Assembly: GCA_024711345.1 (NCBI GenBank)
Contig: JANJTA010000019.1
Coordinates: forward strand, 42,473-106,472
Source of the DNA: Rhodanobacter sp.
Lineage (GTDB): Bacteria > Pseudomonadota > Gammaproteobacteria > Xanthomonadales > Rhodanobacteraceae
Length of the DNA: 64,000 nt
Direction: 5' to 3'
Both the position numbers and the translations under genes were made by a program. Under the pieces are notes generated by a model. That model had not been told where the DNA came from, ran no database searches, and saw only the letters and a program-made list of their open reading frames with translations. Shown here in pieces: positions 9,168 through 18,121 of the stretch. Position 1 is the first letter of the stretch; each line of letters begins with the position of its first letter.

Positions 9168-9409
9168 GAGAGTTTGTCCTTGGTGATGGCGGTCTGCCCC
9201 TGGGTGTCGTGCACGAACAGGATGCGCAGGCTGCCGATGAAGACGTAGAAGACGTACACCGCCAGCGCGAAGCCGCTCGCGAAGTAGATCCACCAGGCGA
9301 TGTGCGATTCGGGCCAATATTCGAAGTCGCGCCAGAATGGCCAGGACAACAGGACGGCTGCCACGCAGGCCAGCACCGAAAGCGTCAGATCAGTGATCCG
9401 TTGCGTCAT
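9164..9409 (-). CDS. Small membrane protein, first gene of the cNOR-like operon
   Basis: 81 aa, two hydrophobic helices (LTLSVLACVAAVLLSW; YFASGFALAVYVFYVFIG); ATGA overlap with the downstream norC-like gene. Confidence 0.75.
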   Translation of the reverse strand: MTQRITDLTLSVLACVAAVLLSWPFWRDFEYWPESHIAWWIYFASGFALAVYVFYVFIGSLRILFVHDTQGQTAITKDKLS

Positions 9410-9525
9410 GCGGTTTTCCCCTTTGGGTTCGAGCCTCGTCGGATAGCACAGAACCACCGAAACCCTACCCCGAGGGATTCGCGTGCAAGGCGGCTGCATA
9501 CTAGGTGTGGCATTTGCGCGCACGC

Positions 9526-9539
9526 ATGATCCAGGTCAA
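9526..9539. promoter_or_regulatory. Near-consensus FNR box ATGATccagGTCAA
   Basis: One mismatch to TTGAY-N4-RTCAA; about 120 bp upstream of the cNOR-like operon. Confidence 0.5.
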
Positions 9540-9647
9540 GCGTGCGCGTGTTTTCGACGCGCCCGGTTGCGGGGCGTCGACGCTGGCCATCGCCTGCGCG
9601 GGAACGGCAGGCGCCGCCATGCAGGCCATGCGCGGTGGCGGCGGCGG

Positions 9648-10043
9648 TCAGTCGTCCGTGCCGATGCGCAGCTGCAGGATCTTTCGACGCACGCGCTGTT
9701 CCTCGGCCGGACTGACGAGTCCTTCGTCCAGCAGTTCCTGCAGCACCTGCAGTTGGCGCAGCCGCCGCTGCGGCATGGTCGATGGCGGGGCGGCCCGCAG
9801 GCGCGTCGTCGATGACGCCGATGCCGGCGTCGCCGGGCGTGCCGTTGCCGTCGCCGTCGCCGTCGGTGCAGCGGAACAGTCCAGGCCCAGGTGCAGGCTC
9901 TACTGGAGATCGTGCAGCGTGACCCGATGGTGCAGCCGCTCGCAACCGGCGTGGCGCAGCGTGACCGTGCCGTAGCGTTCGGCACGCGCGTCCGGGTAGC
10001 TGTTCGGGTAGATGTCGCGTTCGTTGACGGTCAGCGGCGTCAC
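9648..10043 (-). pseudogene. Possible interrupted small gene with SHOCT-like C-terminus (in-frame TAG)
   Basis: One frame reads (GTG)TPLTVNERDIYPNSYPDARAERYGTVTLRHAGCERLHHRVTLHDLQ*SLHLGLDCSAAPTATATATARPATPASASSTTRLRAAPPSTMPQRRLRQLQVLQELLDEGLVSPAEEQRVRRKILQLRIGTD*; the tail resembles SHOCT domains. Confidence 0.35.
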
Positions 10044-10072
10044 GCCGGTCTATGGCGCCCCCGCTCGCGCGT

Positions 10073-10086
10073 TTGACCTCGATCAA
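10073..10086. promoter_or_regulatory. FNR/ANR-type box TTGACctcgATCAA
   Basis: Perfect TTGAY-N4-RTCAA between the beta-CASP gene and the interrupted SHOCT-like ORF. Confidence 0.65.
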
Positions 10087-10167
10087 TTGCAAGGCATGTC
10101 GTCGGCTGGCCGGCCGCTCGCGTCGCGGCCAGCGGGCGGCGGCGTGCGCCGGCACGCGGCGCCGGCA

Positions 10168-11559
10168 TCAGTCGATCTTGATCGGCTCGTGCAGACCGGG
10201 CAGCTGGACGGTGACGCCGCGCGCTTCCAGCACCTCCTGCATTGCCTGCATGCCGCGGCCGTACTCGCCGTGCACCAGGAACACCTTGCGCCGCGGCGCG
10301 TCGCCCAGCCAGGCCAGCAGCGAAGGCTGGTCGGCGTGGGCGGAGAAGCCGTTGATCGTCCACACCTGCGCGCGCACCGGGATCTCCTCGTTGAACACGC
10401 GCACGCTGGCGGCGCCGTCGATGATCCGCCGCGCCAGCGTGCCTTCCGCGGCGTAGCCGACGAACACCACGCTGCAGCGCTCGCGCCACAGGTTGTGCTT
10501 GAGATGGTGGCGCACGCGGCCGCCGTTGCACATGCCCGAGCCGGCCAGGATGATCGCGCCGCCGTCGACGTTGTTGATCGCCATCGATTCGGCCGTCTCG
10601 CGGGTGAAGTGCAGACCGGGCATGGCGAACGGGTCGCCGTGCCGCAGTTCGTCGAGGAAGCCGTCGTCGAAGCATTCCGGATGGCGGCGGAAGATCTCGG
10701 TGGCGGAGATCGCCATCGGCGAATCGAGGAATACCCGCACGTGCTGCGGGATCGCGCCATCGAGGATGCCGCGATGCAGGTAGTAGAGGATCTCCTGGGT
10801 GCGTTCCAGCGCAAAGGTGGGGACCACCACGTTGCCGCGCCGGTTCACCGTGTCGCGGATGGCCCGGTACATCTCGTCGACCGAGTCGGGCACCGAGCGG
10901 TGCGGGCGATTGCCGTAGGTGCTTTCCATCACCACGTAGTCGGCCGGCGGCGCGCTGGTCGGGTCGCGCAGCAGCGGGCGGCCGGGGTTGCCCAGGTCGC
11001 CCGAGAACAGCATGCGGCGACGCTGCTTGCCGTCGTCCAGTTCGAGCAAAACGGAAGCCGAGCCGAGGATGTGGCCGGCGTCGAGGAAGCAGGCGCTGAC
11101 GCCATCGACGACCGGCACGGCGTCGCCGTAGCCGAGATCCGGGCCGAAGAAGTCCAGCGCATGCAGCGCGTCGTCCAGCGTGTACAGCGGCGGCGCCACC
11201 ACGTCGCCGCGGCGGTTGGTGCGCTGTGCGCGGCGTGCATCCTCTTCCTGCAGGCCGGCGGCGTCCAGCATCACCACCCGCGCCAGTTCGCGGGTGGCGG
11301 CGGTGGTGAGGATGCGGCCGCGGAAACCCCGCCGCACCAGCAGCGGGATGCGCCCGCAATGATCGAGGTGGGCGTGGGTGAGCAGCAGCACGTCGATGCC
11401 GGCCGGATCGAAGCCGAACGGTTCGGCGTTGGCGCGCTCGACCTCCTCGCTGCCCTGGAACATGCCGCAGTCGATCAGCACGCGGCGGTCGTTGCAGGTG
11501 ACCAGATGGCAGGAGCCGGTGACTTGCTTGGCGGCGCCGTGGCAGCTGTAGATGATCAT
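10168..11559 (-). CDS. MBL-fold beta-CASP metallo-hydrolase / RNA-processing exonuclease family
   Basis: LLLTHAHLDHCGRIP (HxHxDH), VVMESTYGNRPH, GSGMCNGGRVRHHLKHNLW, GFSAHADQPSLLAW. Confidence 0.9.
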   Translation of the reverse strand: MIIYSCHGAAKQVTGSCHLVTCNDRRVLIDCGMFQGSEEVERANAEPFGFDPAGIDVLLLTHAHLDHCGRIPLLVRRGFRGRILTTAATRELARVVMLDAAGLQEEDARRAQRTNRRGDVVAPPLYTLDDALHALDFFGPDLGYGDAVPVVDGVSACFLDAGHILGSASVLLELDDGKQRRRMLFSGDLGNPGRPLLRDPTSAPPADYVVMESTYGNRPHRSVPDSVDEMYRAIRDTVNRRGNVVVPTFALERTQEILYYLHRGILDGAIPQHVRVFLDSPMAISATEIFRRHPECFDDGFLDELRHGDPFAMPGLHFTRETAESMAINNVDGGAIILAGSGMCNGGRVRHHLKHNLWRERCSVVFVGYAAEGTLARRIIDGAASVRVFNEEIPVRAQVWTINGFSAHADQPSLLAWLGDAPRRKVFLVHGEYGRGMQAMQEVLEARGVTVQLPGLHEPIKID

Positions 11560-11636
11560 GCATTCCTCGATGGTGCGGGTGGTGGTGGCTGGCGGCGGCC
11601 GGCGGCAGACTCTGGCAGGGTAATCCGGCCGCCGGA

Positions 11637-11650
11637 TTGATCGTCGTCAA
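11637..11650. promoter_or_regulatory. FNR/ANR-type box TTGATcgtcGTCAA
   Basis: Perfect TTGAY-N4-RTCAA between the beta-CASP gene (minus) and the GGDEF gene (plus). Confidence 0.72.
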
Positions 11651-11745
11651 TTTGGGGATCACGCCCACTGTGCCATGGTGGGCCTGTGCCGTTGCACTGC
11701 CGTGCGCGGGTAGCGGCGGGCTTCCCTGGCACGCGCGGGGTCGCC

Positions 11746-13143
11746 ATGGCCATAGTGCCTTTCCATCACGATCTGGGCGTTGTGCAGGGGTTCCTGCGCT
11801 TCTCGCGTGCGGTCGCCCTGCTGGTCTGCGCGGTGGCGCTGGTCGTGCTGGCCGGCTGGTGGTGGGATCGGCCGCTGCTGACCACGGTATGGCCGGGCCA
11901 GGCGGCGATGACGGCAAACGCGGCGATCGGCTTCGTCCTGTCCGGCAGTTCGCTGCTGCTCAGCCAGCACTACCCGCCGGGGCGGTCGAACTTCGGCCGC
12001 GGGCTGTCGCTGGCCGTGCTGGCGATCGGTGCGGTCACGCTGGCGGAATACCTGTGGGTGACCGATCTGGGCATCGACCACCTCATCGGTGGTCCGCCGG
12101 CGAACGGCTCCGGCCGCTGGCCCGGGCGCATGGGCGAACCGGTCGCGGTGGGGTTCGTGCTGCTTGGCGGGCTGGGTCTGCTGCCGGCCCGGCGCTGGCT
12201 GTACCTGCGCGAAGGATTGGCGGTGGGCCTGCTGGCGATCGCCATGAGCGGGCTGGCTTCCTACGGCATCGCACTGGCCGGCAAGAGCGAACTGCTGTTC
12301 GGGCGGATGCCGATCCACACCGCGCTGCTGTTGCTGCTGGCGACACTGGGCTGGCTGTCCGCCACACCCACGCTCGGGCTGACCCGGGTGGCCACGGCGG
12401 ATACGCTGGGTGGTGCGCTGGCGCGTCGCCTGCTGCTGCCGGCCCTGCTGCTGCCGGCCCTGTTTGCGTTCGCGTTCCAGCTGCTGCAGTCGTGGCTGGG
12501 TCTGCCCGACACGCTGGCCTTCGTGTTCATGGCCCTGTTCAGCGGCGGCGTGGCGGCAGGGATGGTGTGGTGGGCGGCGAACCTGTTCGACAAGCTGGAA
12601 CGCCAGCGCCGCGAGAGCATCGCGCTGCGCAACGACGCCGGCACCGACATCCTGACCGGGCTGGCCAACCGGCGCGCGCTCGACGAGGCGCTGGCCGGCC
12701 TGCTGCGCAGCCAGCGCGAACATGACCGGATGTTCTCGCTGCTGATGCTCGACCTGGACCGCTTCAAGACGTTCAACGACGAGTTCGGCCACCTTGCCGG
12801 CGACCAGGTGCTGCGGATCACCGGCCAGCTGCTGCGCGCCGCGCTGCGGCCCTCGGACCTGGCCGCGCGCTACGGCGGCGAGGAGTTCGTGCTGCTGTTG
12901 CCGGAGACCGACGTGGCGGGGGCGAGCGAAGTGGCGACGCGCGTCCTCGATGCATTCCGCGACTTTGCGTGGCCGTACCGCGCGGTGACGGTGAGCATTG
13001 GCGTGGCGCAGGCCGCTTTCAGCGACGGCAGCGAGGATCTGATCCGGCGCGCGGACGCCGCGCTGTACGACGCCAAGCACGCGGGGCGGGACCAGACGGT
13101 GACGGCGGTGGCGCCGCCGACGGTGGCCCGGTCCAAAATCTGA
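11746..13143 (+). CDS. Membrane-anchored GGDEF diguanylate cyclase
   Basis: Multi-TM N-terminus; DILTGLANRRALDEAL, LMLDLDRFKTFNDEFGHLAGD, RYGGEEFVLLLPET active-site motif. Confidence 0.9.
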   Translation: MAIVPFHHDLGVVQGFLRFSRAVALLVCAVALVVLAGWWWDRPLLTTVWPGQAAMTANAAIGFVLSGSSLLLSQHYPPGRSNFGRGLSLAVLAIGAVTLAEYLWVTDLGIDHLIGGPPANGSGRWPGRMGEPVAVGFVLLGGLGLLPARRWLYLREGLAVGLLAIAMSGLASYGIALAGKSELLFGRMPIHTALLLLLATLGWLSATPTLGLTRVATADTLGGALARRLLLPALLLPALFAFAFQLLQSWLGLPDTLAFVFMALFSGGVAAGMVWWAANLFDKLERQRRESIALRNDAGTDILTGLANRRALDEALAGLLRSQREHDRMFSLLMLDLDRFKTFNDEFGHLAGDQVLRITGQLLRAALRPSDLAARYGGEEFVLLLPETDVAGASEVATRVLDAFRDFAWPYRAVTVSIGVAQAAFSDGSEDLIRRADAALYDAKHAGRDQTVTAVAPPTVARSKI

Positions 13144-13162
13144 CGCGCGCCGCCGCGGATTC

Positions 13163-13178
13163 TTAAGACCCACATAAG
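13163..13178. promoter_or_regulatory. Possible QseB/PmrA-type direct repeat TTAAG-N6-ATAAG
   Basis: Hexamer-like repeats with 11-bp period upstream of an operon encoding an OmpR-type response regulator. Confidence 0.4.
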
Positions 13179-13232
13179 CCGTCCCGGTTGCAATGCCGTC
13201 CAAGGCAATCCTGCCGATACCGGAGACGCACC

Positions 13233-13505
13233 ATGAAACGCACCGTCATCATCCCGCTGTTCCTCGCCGCCGCCGCGCTGTCGGCGTCCGCCTTCGCCGC
13301 CCCGCAATGCACCAATGCGCCGCGTGCGCAGTGGCTCACCGAGGCGGCGATGAAGCAGAAAGTGCTCGACCAGGGCTACACCATCAAGGTGTTCCAGGTC
13401 TCGGGCAACTGCTACGAGATCTACGGCAAGAACAAGGCCGGCAAGAACGTGGAGATCTACTTCGATCCCACCGACGGCCGCATCGTCAAGCAGAAGGGCG
13501 GTTGA
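13233..13505 (+). CDS. PepSY-domain periplasmic protein
   Basis: Signal peptide; AAMKQKVLDQGYTIKVFQVSGNCYEIYGKNKAGKNVEIYFDPTDGRIVK. Confidence 0.82.
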   Translation: MKRTVIIPLFLAAAALSASAFAAPQCTNAPRAQWLTEAAMKQKVLDQGYTIKVFQVSGNCYEIYGKNKAGKNVEIYFDPTDGRIVKQKGG

Positions 13506-13531
13506 TCGATCACCCGAGCGAGGACAAGCCC

Positions 13532-14083
13532 ATGAACGCCACGGTCAAGGTATGGGATCCGCTGGTACGCGTGTTTCACTGGTCGCTGGCGGGCTTGTTC
13601 CTCGCCAATTTCTTCACCGAGGACGGCGAGCTGGTCCATCGCGGGATCGGCTACGCCGTGCTGGCCCTGCTCGGCGTGCGCTTCGCGTGGGGCTGGGTCG
13701 GCACGCGGCATGCGCGCTTCAGCGACTGGGTGCCCGGCCCGCGCCGCGTGCGCGATTACCTGCGCGAACGCCTGGCCGGGCGTTCGCGGCGGCAGCTGGG
13801 GCACAACCCGGCCGCCGCGGTGATGATCCTGGCCCTGCTGGCGGGCGTGCTGCTGGTGGGCGTCAGCGGCTGGCTGCAGACCACCGACGCATTCTTCGGC
13901 ACGCCCTGGCTGGAGGAACTGCACGAACTGCTGGCCTATGGCGTGCTGGGGCTGGTGGTGCTGCACGCGCTGGCGGCGGTGGGCGAGAGCGTGCACTACC
14001 GCGAGAACCTGGTCGCCGCGATGATCCACGGCCGCAAGCGCGCGCTGGAGCACGACGATGGTGGCGAGGCGGGCATGCGATGA
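13532..14083 (+). CDS. Cytochrome b561-type membrane cytochrome
   Basis: MNATVKVWDPLVRVFHWSLAGLFLANFF..., ELHELLAYGVLGLVVLHALAAV; paired His TM helices. Confidence 0.87.
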   Translation: MNATVKVWDPLVRVFHWSLAGLFLANFFTEDGELVHRGIGYAVLALLGVRFAWGWVGTRHARFSDWVPGPRRVRDYLRERLAGRSRRQLGHNPAAAVMILALLAGVLLVGVSGWLQTTDAFFGTPWLEELHELLAYGVLGLVVLHALAAVGESVHYRENLVAAMIHGRKRALEHDDGGEAGMR

Positions 14084-14131
14084 ATTGCCTCAGGACCGCC
14101 GCGCGCACGGCCTGCTGACTAGAATCGGTCC

Positions 14132-14806
14132 ATGCGCATCCTGCTAGCCGAGGACGACCGGGCACTGGGGCAGGCGCTGGCCGACGGCCTGCGCCAGCTC
14201 GGCTATGCGGTGGACTGGATCACCGACGGCGCCCAGGCTGCGGCCGCGCTGGCCGATACCAGCTACGCCGCCGCAGTGCTGGACTGGAACCTGCCGCGCA
14301 GCAGCGGGCCGGCGATCATCGCCGGCATGCGCCGGCGCAAGGACGCCACCCCGGTGCTGCTGCTGACCGCCCGCGACGAACTGGCCGACCGCGTCGCCGG
14401 GCTGGACGCCGGCGCCGACGACTACGTGGTCAAGCCGGTGCACCTGGACGAACTGGCCGCCCGCCTGCGCGCGCTGCTGCGCCGCGCCGACGGCCAGCTC
14501 GAGCCGGCGATCCGCGTCGGCGCGCTGGAGGTCACTCCGGCCGCGCGCAGCGCCACGCTGGCCGGCACGGCGCTGGAGCTGACCGCGCGCGAGTACGCGC
14601 TGCTGGAGATGCTGGTGCGGCACCCCGGGCGCGCCTACTCGCGCGAGCAACTGGAGGACGCGCTGTACGGCTGGGATCGCGAGGTGGCCAGCAACGCGGT
14701 GGAGGCGCACATCCATCACCTGCGCCACAAGCTGGGCCCGGGCTGGATCCGCACCCTGCGCGGCATCGGCTACGCGATCAACCCGCCCGCCGGCGAGCCC
14801 GCATGA
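14132..14806 (+). CDS. OmpR-family response regulator (QseB/PmrA-like)
   Basis: MRILLAEDDRALGQALADGLRQLGYAVDW, VLDWNLP, GADDYVVKPVHLDELAARLRALLRR, winged-helix C-terminus. Confidence 0.92.
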   Translation: MRILLAEDDRALGQALADGLRQLGYAVDWITDGAQAAAALADTSYAAAVLDWNLPRSSGPAIIAGMRRRKDATPVLLLTARDELADRVAGLDAGADDYVVKPVHLDELAARLRALLRRADGQLEPAIRVGALEVTPAARSATLAGTALELTAREYALLEMLVRHPGRAYSREQLEDALYGWDREVASNAVEAHIHHLRHKLGPGWIRTLRGIGYAINPPAGEPA

Positions 14807-16182
14807 TCCGCCCCTCGCTCAACCGGCGGCTGGTGCTGCGGCTGGTGGCCGGGATCGTGCTGGTGTGGTGCGCCGCCGCCGGCTGGCTGGCCTGGCGCAG
14901 CCTGCACGAGGTCGACGAGATCTTCGACCAGATGCTGGTGCGCAGCGCCGCCAGCGTGCTGGCGGTGATGCCGGCCGCGCCGCCGTCGGGCGTCGCGGCG
15001 CAGCTGCCGGATCGGCCGCTGCTGGACTCCGATGCCACCGCGCATCGGCCTGCCATCACCGTGCGCGACGCGCGGGGCCGGCTGCTGGTGGCCAGTGCCG
15101 AGCTGCCCGCGCTGGAGTTCGATCCGGGCGATGCGCACCTGCACACGGTCAACCATGCGCAGCGACGCTGGCGGGTGTTCCAGCGCTGGGACGCGCAGCA
15201 GAAATACTGGATCCAGGTCGGCGCGCCGCTGGAGGAGCGCGACGAGCTGGTGCGCAAGCTGCTGGCGCCGGCGCTGCTGTCCCTGCTGGCGTTGCTGGTG
15301 CTGGTGCCGCCGACGGTGTTTGCCGGTTTGCGCGGCGGGCTGCAGCCGCTGCGCCGACTGACCCGGCAGCTGTCCACCGACACCCACCCGGCAGGCGCCT
15401 CGCTCACCGACGCGCGGGTGCCGGTCGAGCTGGCGCCGTTCACCGAGGCGATCGACCGGTTGGTGGCGCGGCTCCAGCGCAGCCTCGAGCACGAGCGCCG
15501 CTTCACCGCCGACGCGGCGCACGAATTGCGCCACCCGCTGGCGGCGCTGCGGCTGGAGCTGGACCTGGCCGGGCGCGACGAGGATGCGGCCGCCCGCGCG
15601 CGGCACCTGCAGCGCGCGCAGGACGCGCTGGACCGCATGCAGCGTCTGGTGGCCCAGCTCTTGATGCTGGCGCGGGTCGAGAAGCTGACCGAGCTGGACG
15701 ACGCCGGGCCGCTGCGGTTGGCCAGCGTCGCCGAAGCCGCCTTGCGCGACGCCAGCGAGCGCGCGGCGGCGCGTTCCATCGAGCTGTCGCTGGACCACGA
15801 CGGCAACGACTTCGTGCTGGGCAGCCGCAGCCTGCTCGGCATCCTGGTGCAGAACCTGCTGGACAATGCGTTGCGCCACACGCCCGAACACGGCCAGGTG
15901 AACGTGCGCGTCGGCGGCCGCGACGAGCGGGTGAGCCTGGAGCTCAGCGACAGCGGCGCCGGTTTTGCGCCAGACGACATGGCGCGGCTGGGCGAGCGCT
16001 TCCACCGCCCCGAGGGCAGCGTGGGCGAGGGCAGCGGGCTGGGCCTGTCGATCGCCCAGGCGATCGCCCAGCTGCACCACGGCGAGCTGAACTTCGGGCG
16101 TTCCGCACTGGGCGGCGCGCGGGTCAGCCTGAGCCTGCCGCGGGTGGCGACCGACGCGCCGCATGCGCCCACCTACACCTGA
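14803..16182 (+). CDS. Sensor histidine kinase (QseC-like)
   Basis: RRFTADAAHELRHPLAALRLELDLA H-box; NLLDNALRHTPEHG N-box; GEGSGLGLSIAQAIAQLH G-box; overlaps the RR by 4 bp. Confidence 0.92.
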   Translation: MIRPSLNRRLVLRLVAGIVLVWCAAAGWLAWRSLHEVDEIFDQMLVRSAASVLAVMPAAPPSGVAAQLPDRPLLDSDATAHRPAITVRDARGRLLVASAELPALEFDPGDAHLHTVNHAQRRWRVFQRWDAQQKYWIQVGAPLEERDELVRKLLAPALLSLLALLVLVPPTVFAGLRGGLQPLRRLTRQLSTDTHPAGASLTDARVPVELAPFTEAIDRLVARLQRSLEHERRFTADAAHELRHPLAALRLELDLAGRDEDAAARARHLQRAQDALDRMQRLVAQLLMLARVEKLTELDDAGPLRLASVAEAALRDASERAAARSIELSLDHDGNDFVLGSRSLLGILVQNLLDNALRHTPEHGQVNVRVGGRDERVSLELSDSGAGFAPDDMARLGERFHRPEGSVGEGSGLGLSIAQAIAQLHHGELNFGRSALGGARVSLSLPRVATDAPHAPTYT

Positions 16183-16220
16183 GCCCAAGCAGCATTCCCC
16201 ACCTCTTCGCGGAGCGAGCC

Positions 16221-16643
16221 ATGAGCGAAACCCCCCGCAAGCTGAGCTTCCAGGTCACCTCCCGCCGAACCGACGCGCACGGCAGCGTCGCCCGCTGCAA
16301 GGGTGCCGAGCTGCAGCTGGATACCGACCTGGCTGGCCGCACGGATGCGTTCAACCCCGCCGAATTGCTGCTGGCCGCGTTGTCGGCGTGCATGATCAAG
16401 AGCATCGAGCGGGTCGCGCCGATCCTCGAGTTCCAGTGGCGCGGGGTCGAGGTGCGCGTGCACGGCGTGCGCCAGGACGTGCCGCCGCGGCTGGAATCGA
16501 TCGACTACGAGATCCTGGTGGACAGCGACGAGAGCGAGCAGCGACTGGCCCTGCTGCACGACAACGTGCGCAAGTACGGCACGGTGTTCAACACGGTGGC
16601 GCCGGGTACCCGCCTCGCCGGCGTGCTGCGGCGGGCCGGCTGA
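16221..16643 (+). CDS. OsmC-family protein
   Basis: FNPAELLLAALSACMIKSIERVAP, typical OsmC/Ohr motif. Confidence 0.85.
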   Translation: MSETPRKLSFQVTSRRTDAHGSVARCKGAELQLDTDLAGRTDAFNPAELLLAALSACMIKSIERVAPILEFQWRGVEVRVHGVRQDVPPRLESIDYEILVDSDESEQRLALLHDNVRKYGTVFNTVAPGTRLAGVLRRAG

Positions 16644-16741
16644 AGCGCAGCCGGCGCCGCGCCGACGGCCGCCGTCGTTGCCGTGCGATCGGCAGCGGTA
16701 TCGCCGGTGCCGGAGGCCTGGCGCCGCGAGGCGCAGGTCGC

Positions 16742-17212
16742 TCAGCGTGGGGCATGGAAGTGCTCGCGGAACGGTTGGCGGAATTGCTGGTGGCAGCCCA
16801 GGCAGGCGCCCTGCACGTTGGCGAACGCGGCGATCGCCGCCGCGCCGTCCTGCCGTTGCGCGGCCTGCGCCAGTTGCTGCGCGGCGTCGTGGGCCTGGCG
16901 GTCGTAGTCGCGGAAGTGGCCGGCGTCCTTGCCCATGAAGGCGAGGATGCGCAGCTTCTCCGCCAGCGGCGGCTGCGGGTGGTCGGCGATGCGCGCGGCC
17001 CGCTGCGCCACCGCGGGCCAGTCCTCGCGCGCGATGCCGTCGGTGACCTCCTGCATGTCCTTGCCCAGATCCCGCATGATCGCGGTCAGCGCCAGCGGCG
17101 TGGCCTGGTCCGGCGGATTGGCCGCGCGGGCCGGCAGCATCGTACCGCCGGCCAGCATCGCCATCAGGGCGAGCGCGACGGGTGGCGTGGTTAGGCGTAG
17201 CGTGAACGACAT
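16742..17212 (-). CDS. Cytochrome c prime-like periplasmic c-type cytochrome
   Basis: Signal peptide; C-terminal NVQGACLGCHQQFR heme motif; helical-bundle pattern. Confidence 0.78.
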   Translation of the reverse strand: MSFTLRLTTPPVALALMAMLAGGTMLPARAANPPDQATPLALTAIMRDLGKDMQEVTDGIAREDWPAVAQRAARIADHPQPPLAEKLRILAFMGKDAGHFRDYDRQAHDAAQQLAQAAQRQDGAAAIAAFANVQGACLGCHQQFRQPFREHFHAPR

Positions 17213-17266
17213 CGGCGATCTCCTTCGGGGCTAGGGATGGACGGCACGTGCAAGGCGCGCTCGCGC

Positions 17267-18121
17267 TCATGCCGGCGGCTCGCCGCCGTAGAACGCATGC
17301 ATGGCGGCAACGGCTTGCTCGGCGGTTTCGACCACGCTGACCAGTTCGGCGTCGCGGGCGTCGAGCATGCCCTGTTCGATCAGGAACTCCAGGTCGCAGG
17401 CGCGGCGCCAGAACGCGCTGCCGACCAGCACGATCGGCAGGCGCGGCATCTTGCCACTCTGCACCAGGGTCAGCACTTCGAACAATTCGTCCAGCGTGCC
17501 GAAGCCGCCGGGAAAGGCCACGAGTGCCTTCGCGCGCATCATGAAATGCATCTTGCGCACGGCGAAATAATGGAAGCGGAAGGCCAGCTCCGGGGTGATC
17601 CAGCTGTTCGGCCGCTGTTCGCGCGGCAGCGTGATGTTGAGCCCGATCGAGCGTGCGCCCGCCTCGTGGGCGCCGCGATTGGCCGCTTCCATGATGCCCG
17701 GGCCGCCACCGGTCACCACCACGAAGTCCCGGCGCCCCTCGCACTGGAAACGGCACGAGACGATTTCCGCGAAGCGGCGCGCTTCCTCGTAGTAGCGGGC
17801 GCTGGCCAGCCGCTGCCGGGCGGCGGCGAGTTCGCGTGCCAGCTCCGGCTGTTCCGGATGGGCCTGCGCGTGCGCCGCCAGTCGCACCACGTCGGCCTGG
17901 GCCTGCTCCGGTGCGCAGGTTCGCGCGCTGCCGAGCACCACCACGGTGGAACGGATGGCGTGTTCATGCAGCGCGATTTCGGGTTTGAGCAGTTCCAGCT
18001 GCAGGCGCACGCCGCGCAGTTCGTCGCTGGCGAGGAACTCGAGGTCCTCCTGCGCCAGCTGGTAGGCCTTGCCATGCATGATCGCTTCCTGCCGCCGCTT
18101 GCTTTCGTCGGTACCGTTCAT
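17267..18121 (-). CDS. LOG-family protein (lysine decarboxylase-like fold)
   Basis: VVTGGGPGIMEAANRGAHEAGA and ALVAFPGGFGTLDELFEVLTLVQ (PGGxGTxxE motif). Confidence 0.9.
   Translation of the reverse strand: MNGTDESKRRQEAIMHGKAYQLAQEDLEFLASDELRGVRLQLELLKPEIALHEHAIRSTVVVLGSARTCAPEQAQADVVRLAAHAQAHPEQPELARELAAARQRLASARYYEEARRFAEIVSCRFQCEGRRDFVVVTGGGPGIMEAANRGAHEAGARSIGLNITLPREQRPNSWITPELAFRFHYFAVRKMHFMMRAKALVAFPGGFGTLDELFEVLTLVQSGKMPRLPIVLVGSAFWRRACDLEFLIEQGMLDARDAELVSVVETAEQAVAAMHAFYGGEPPA

Noticed and set aside
9805-9866. GCC/GTC tandem tract read as EF-hand-like DGDGDGNGTPGD in another frame
   Set aside because: The frame continues into non-protein-like sequence; more likely a simple repeat within the interrupted ORF.
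13501-13516. TTGATCGATCAC as FNR box
   Set aside because: Spacing does not fit TTGA-N6-TCAA.
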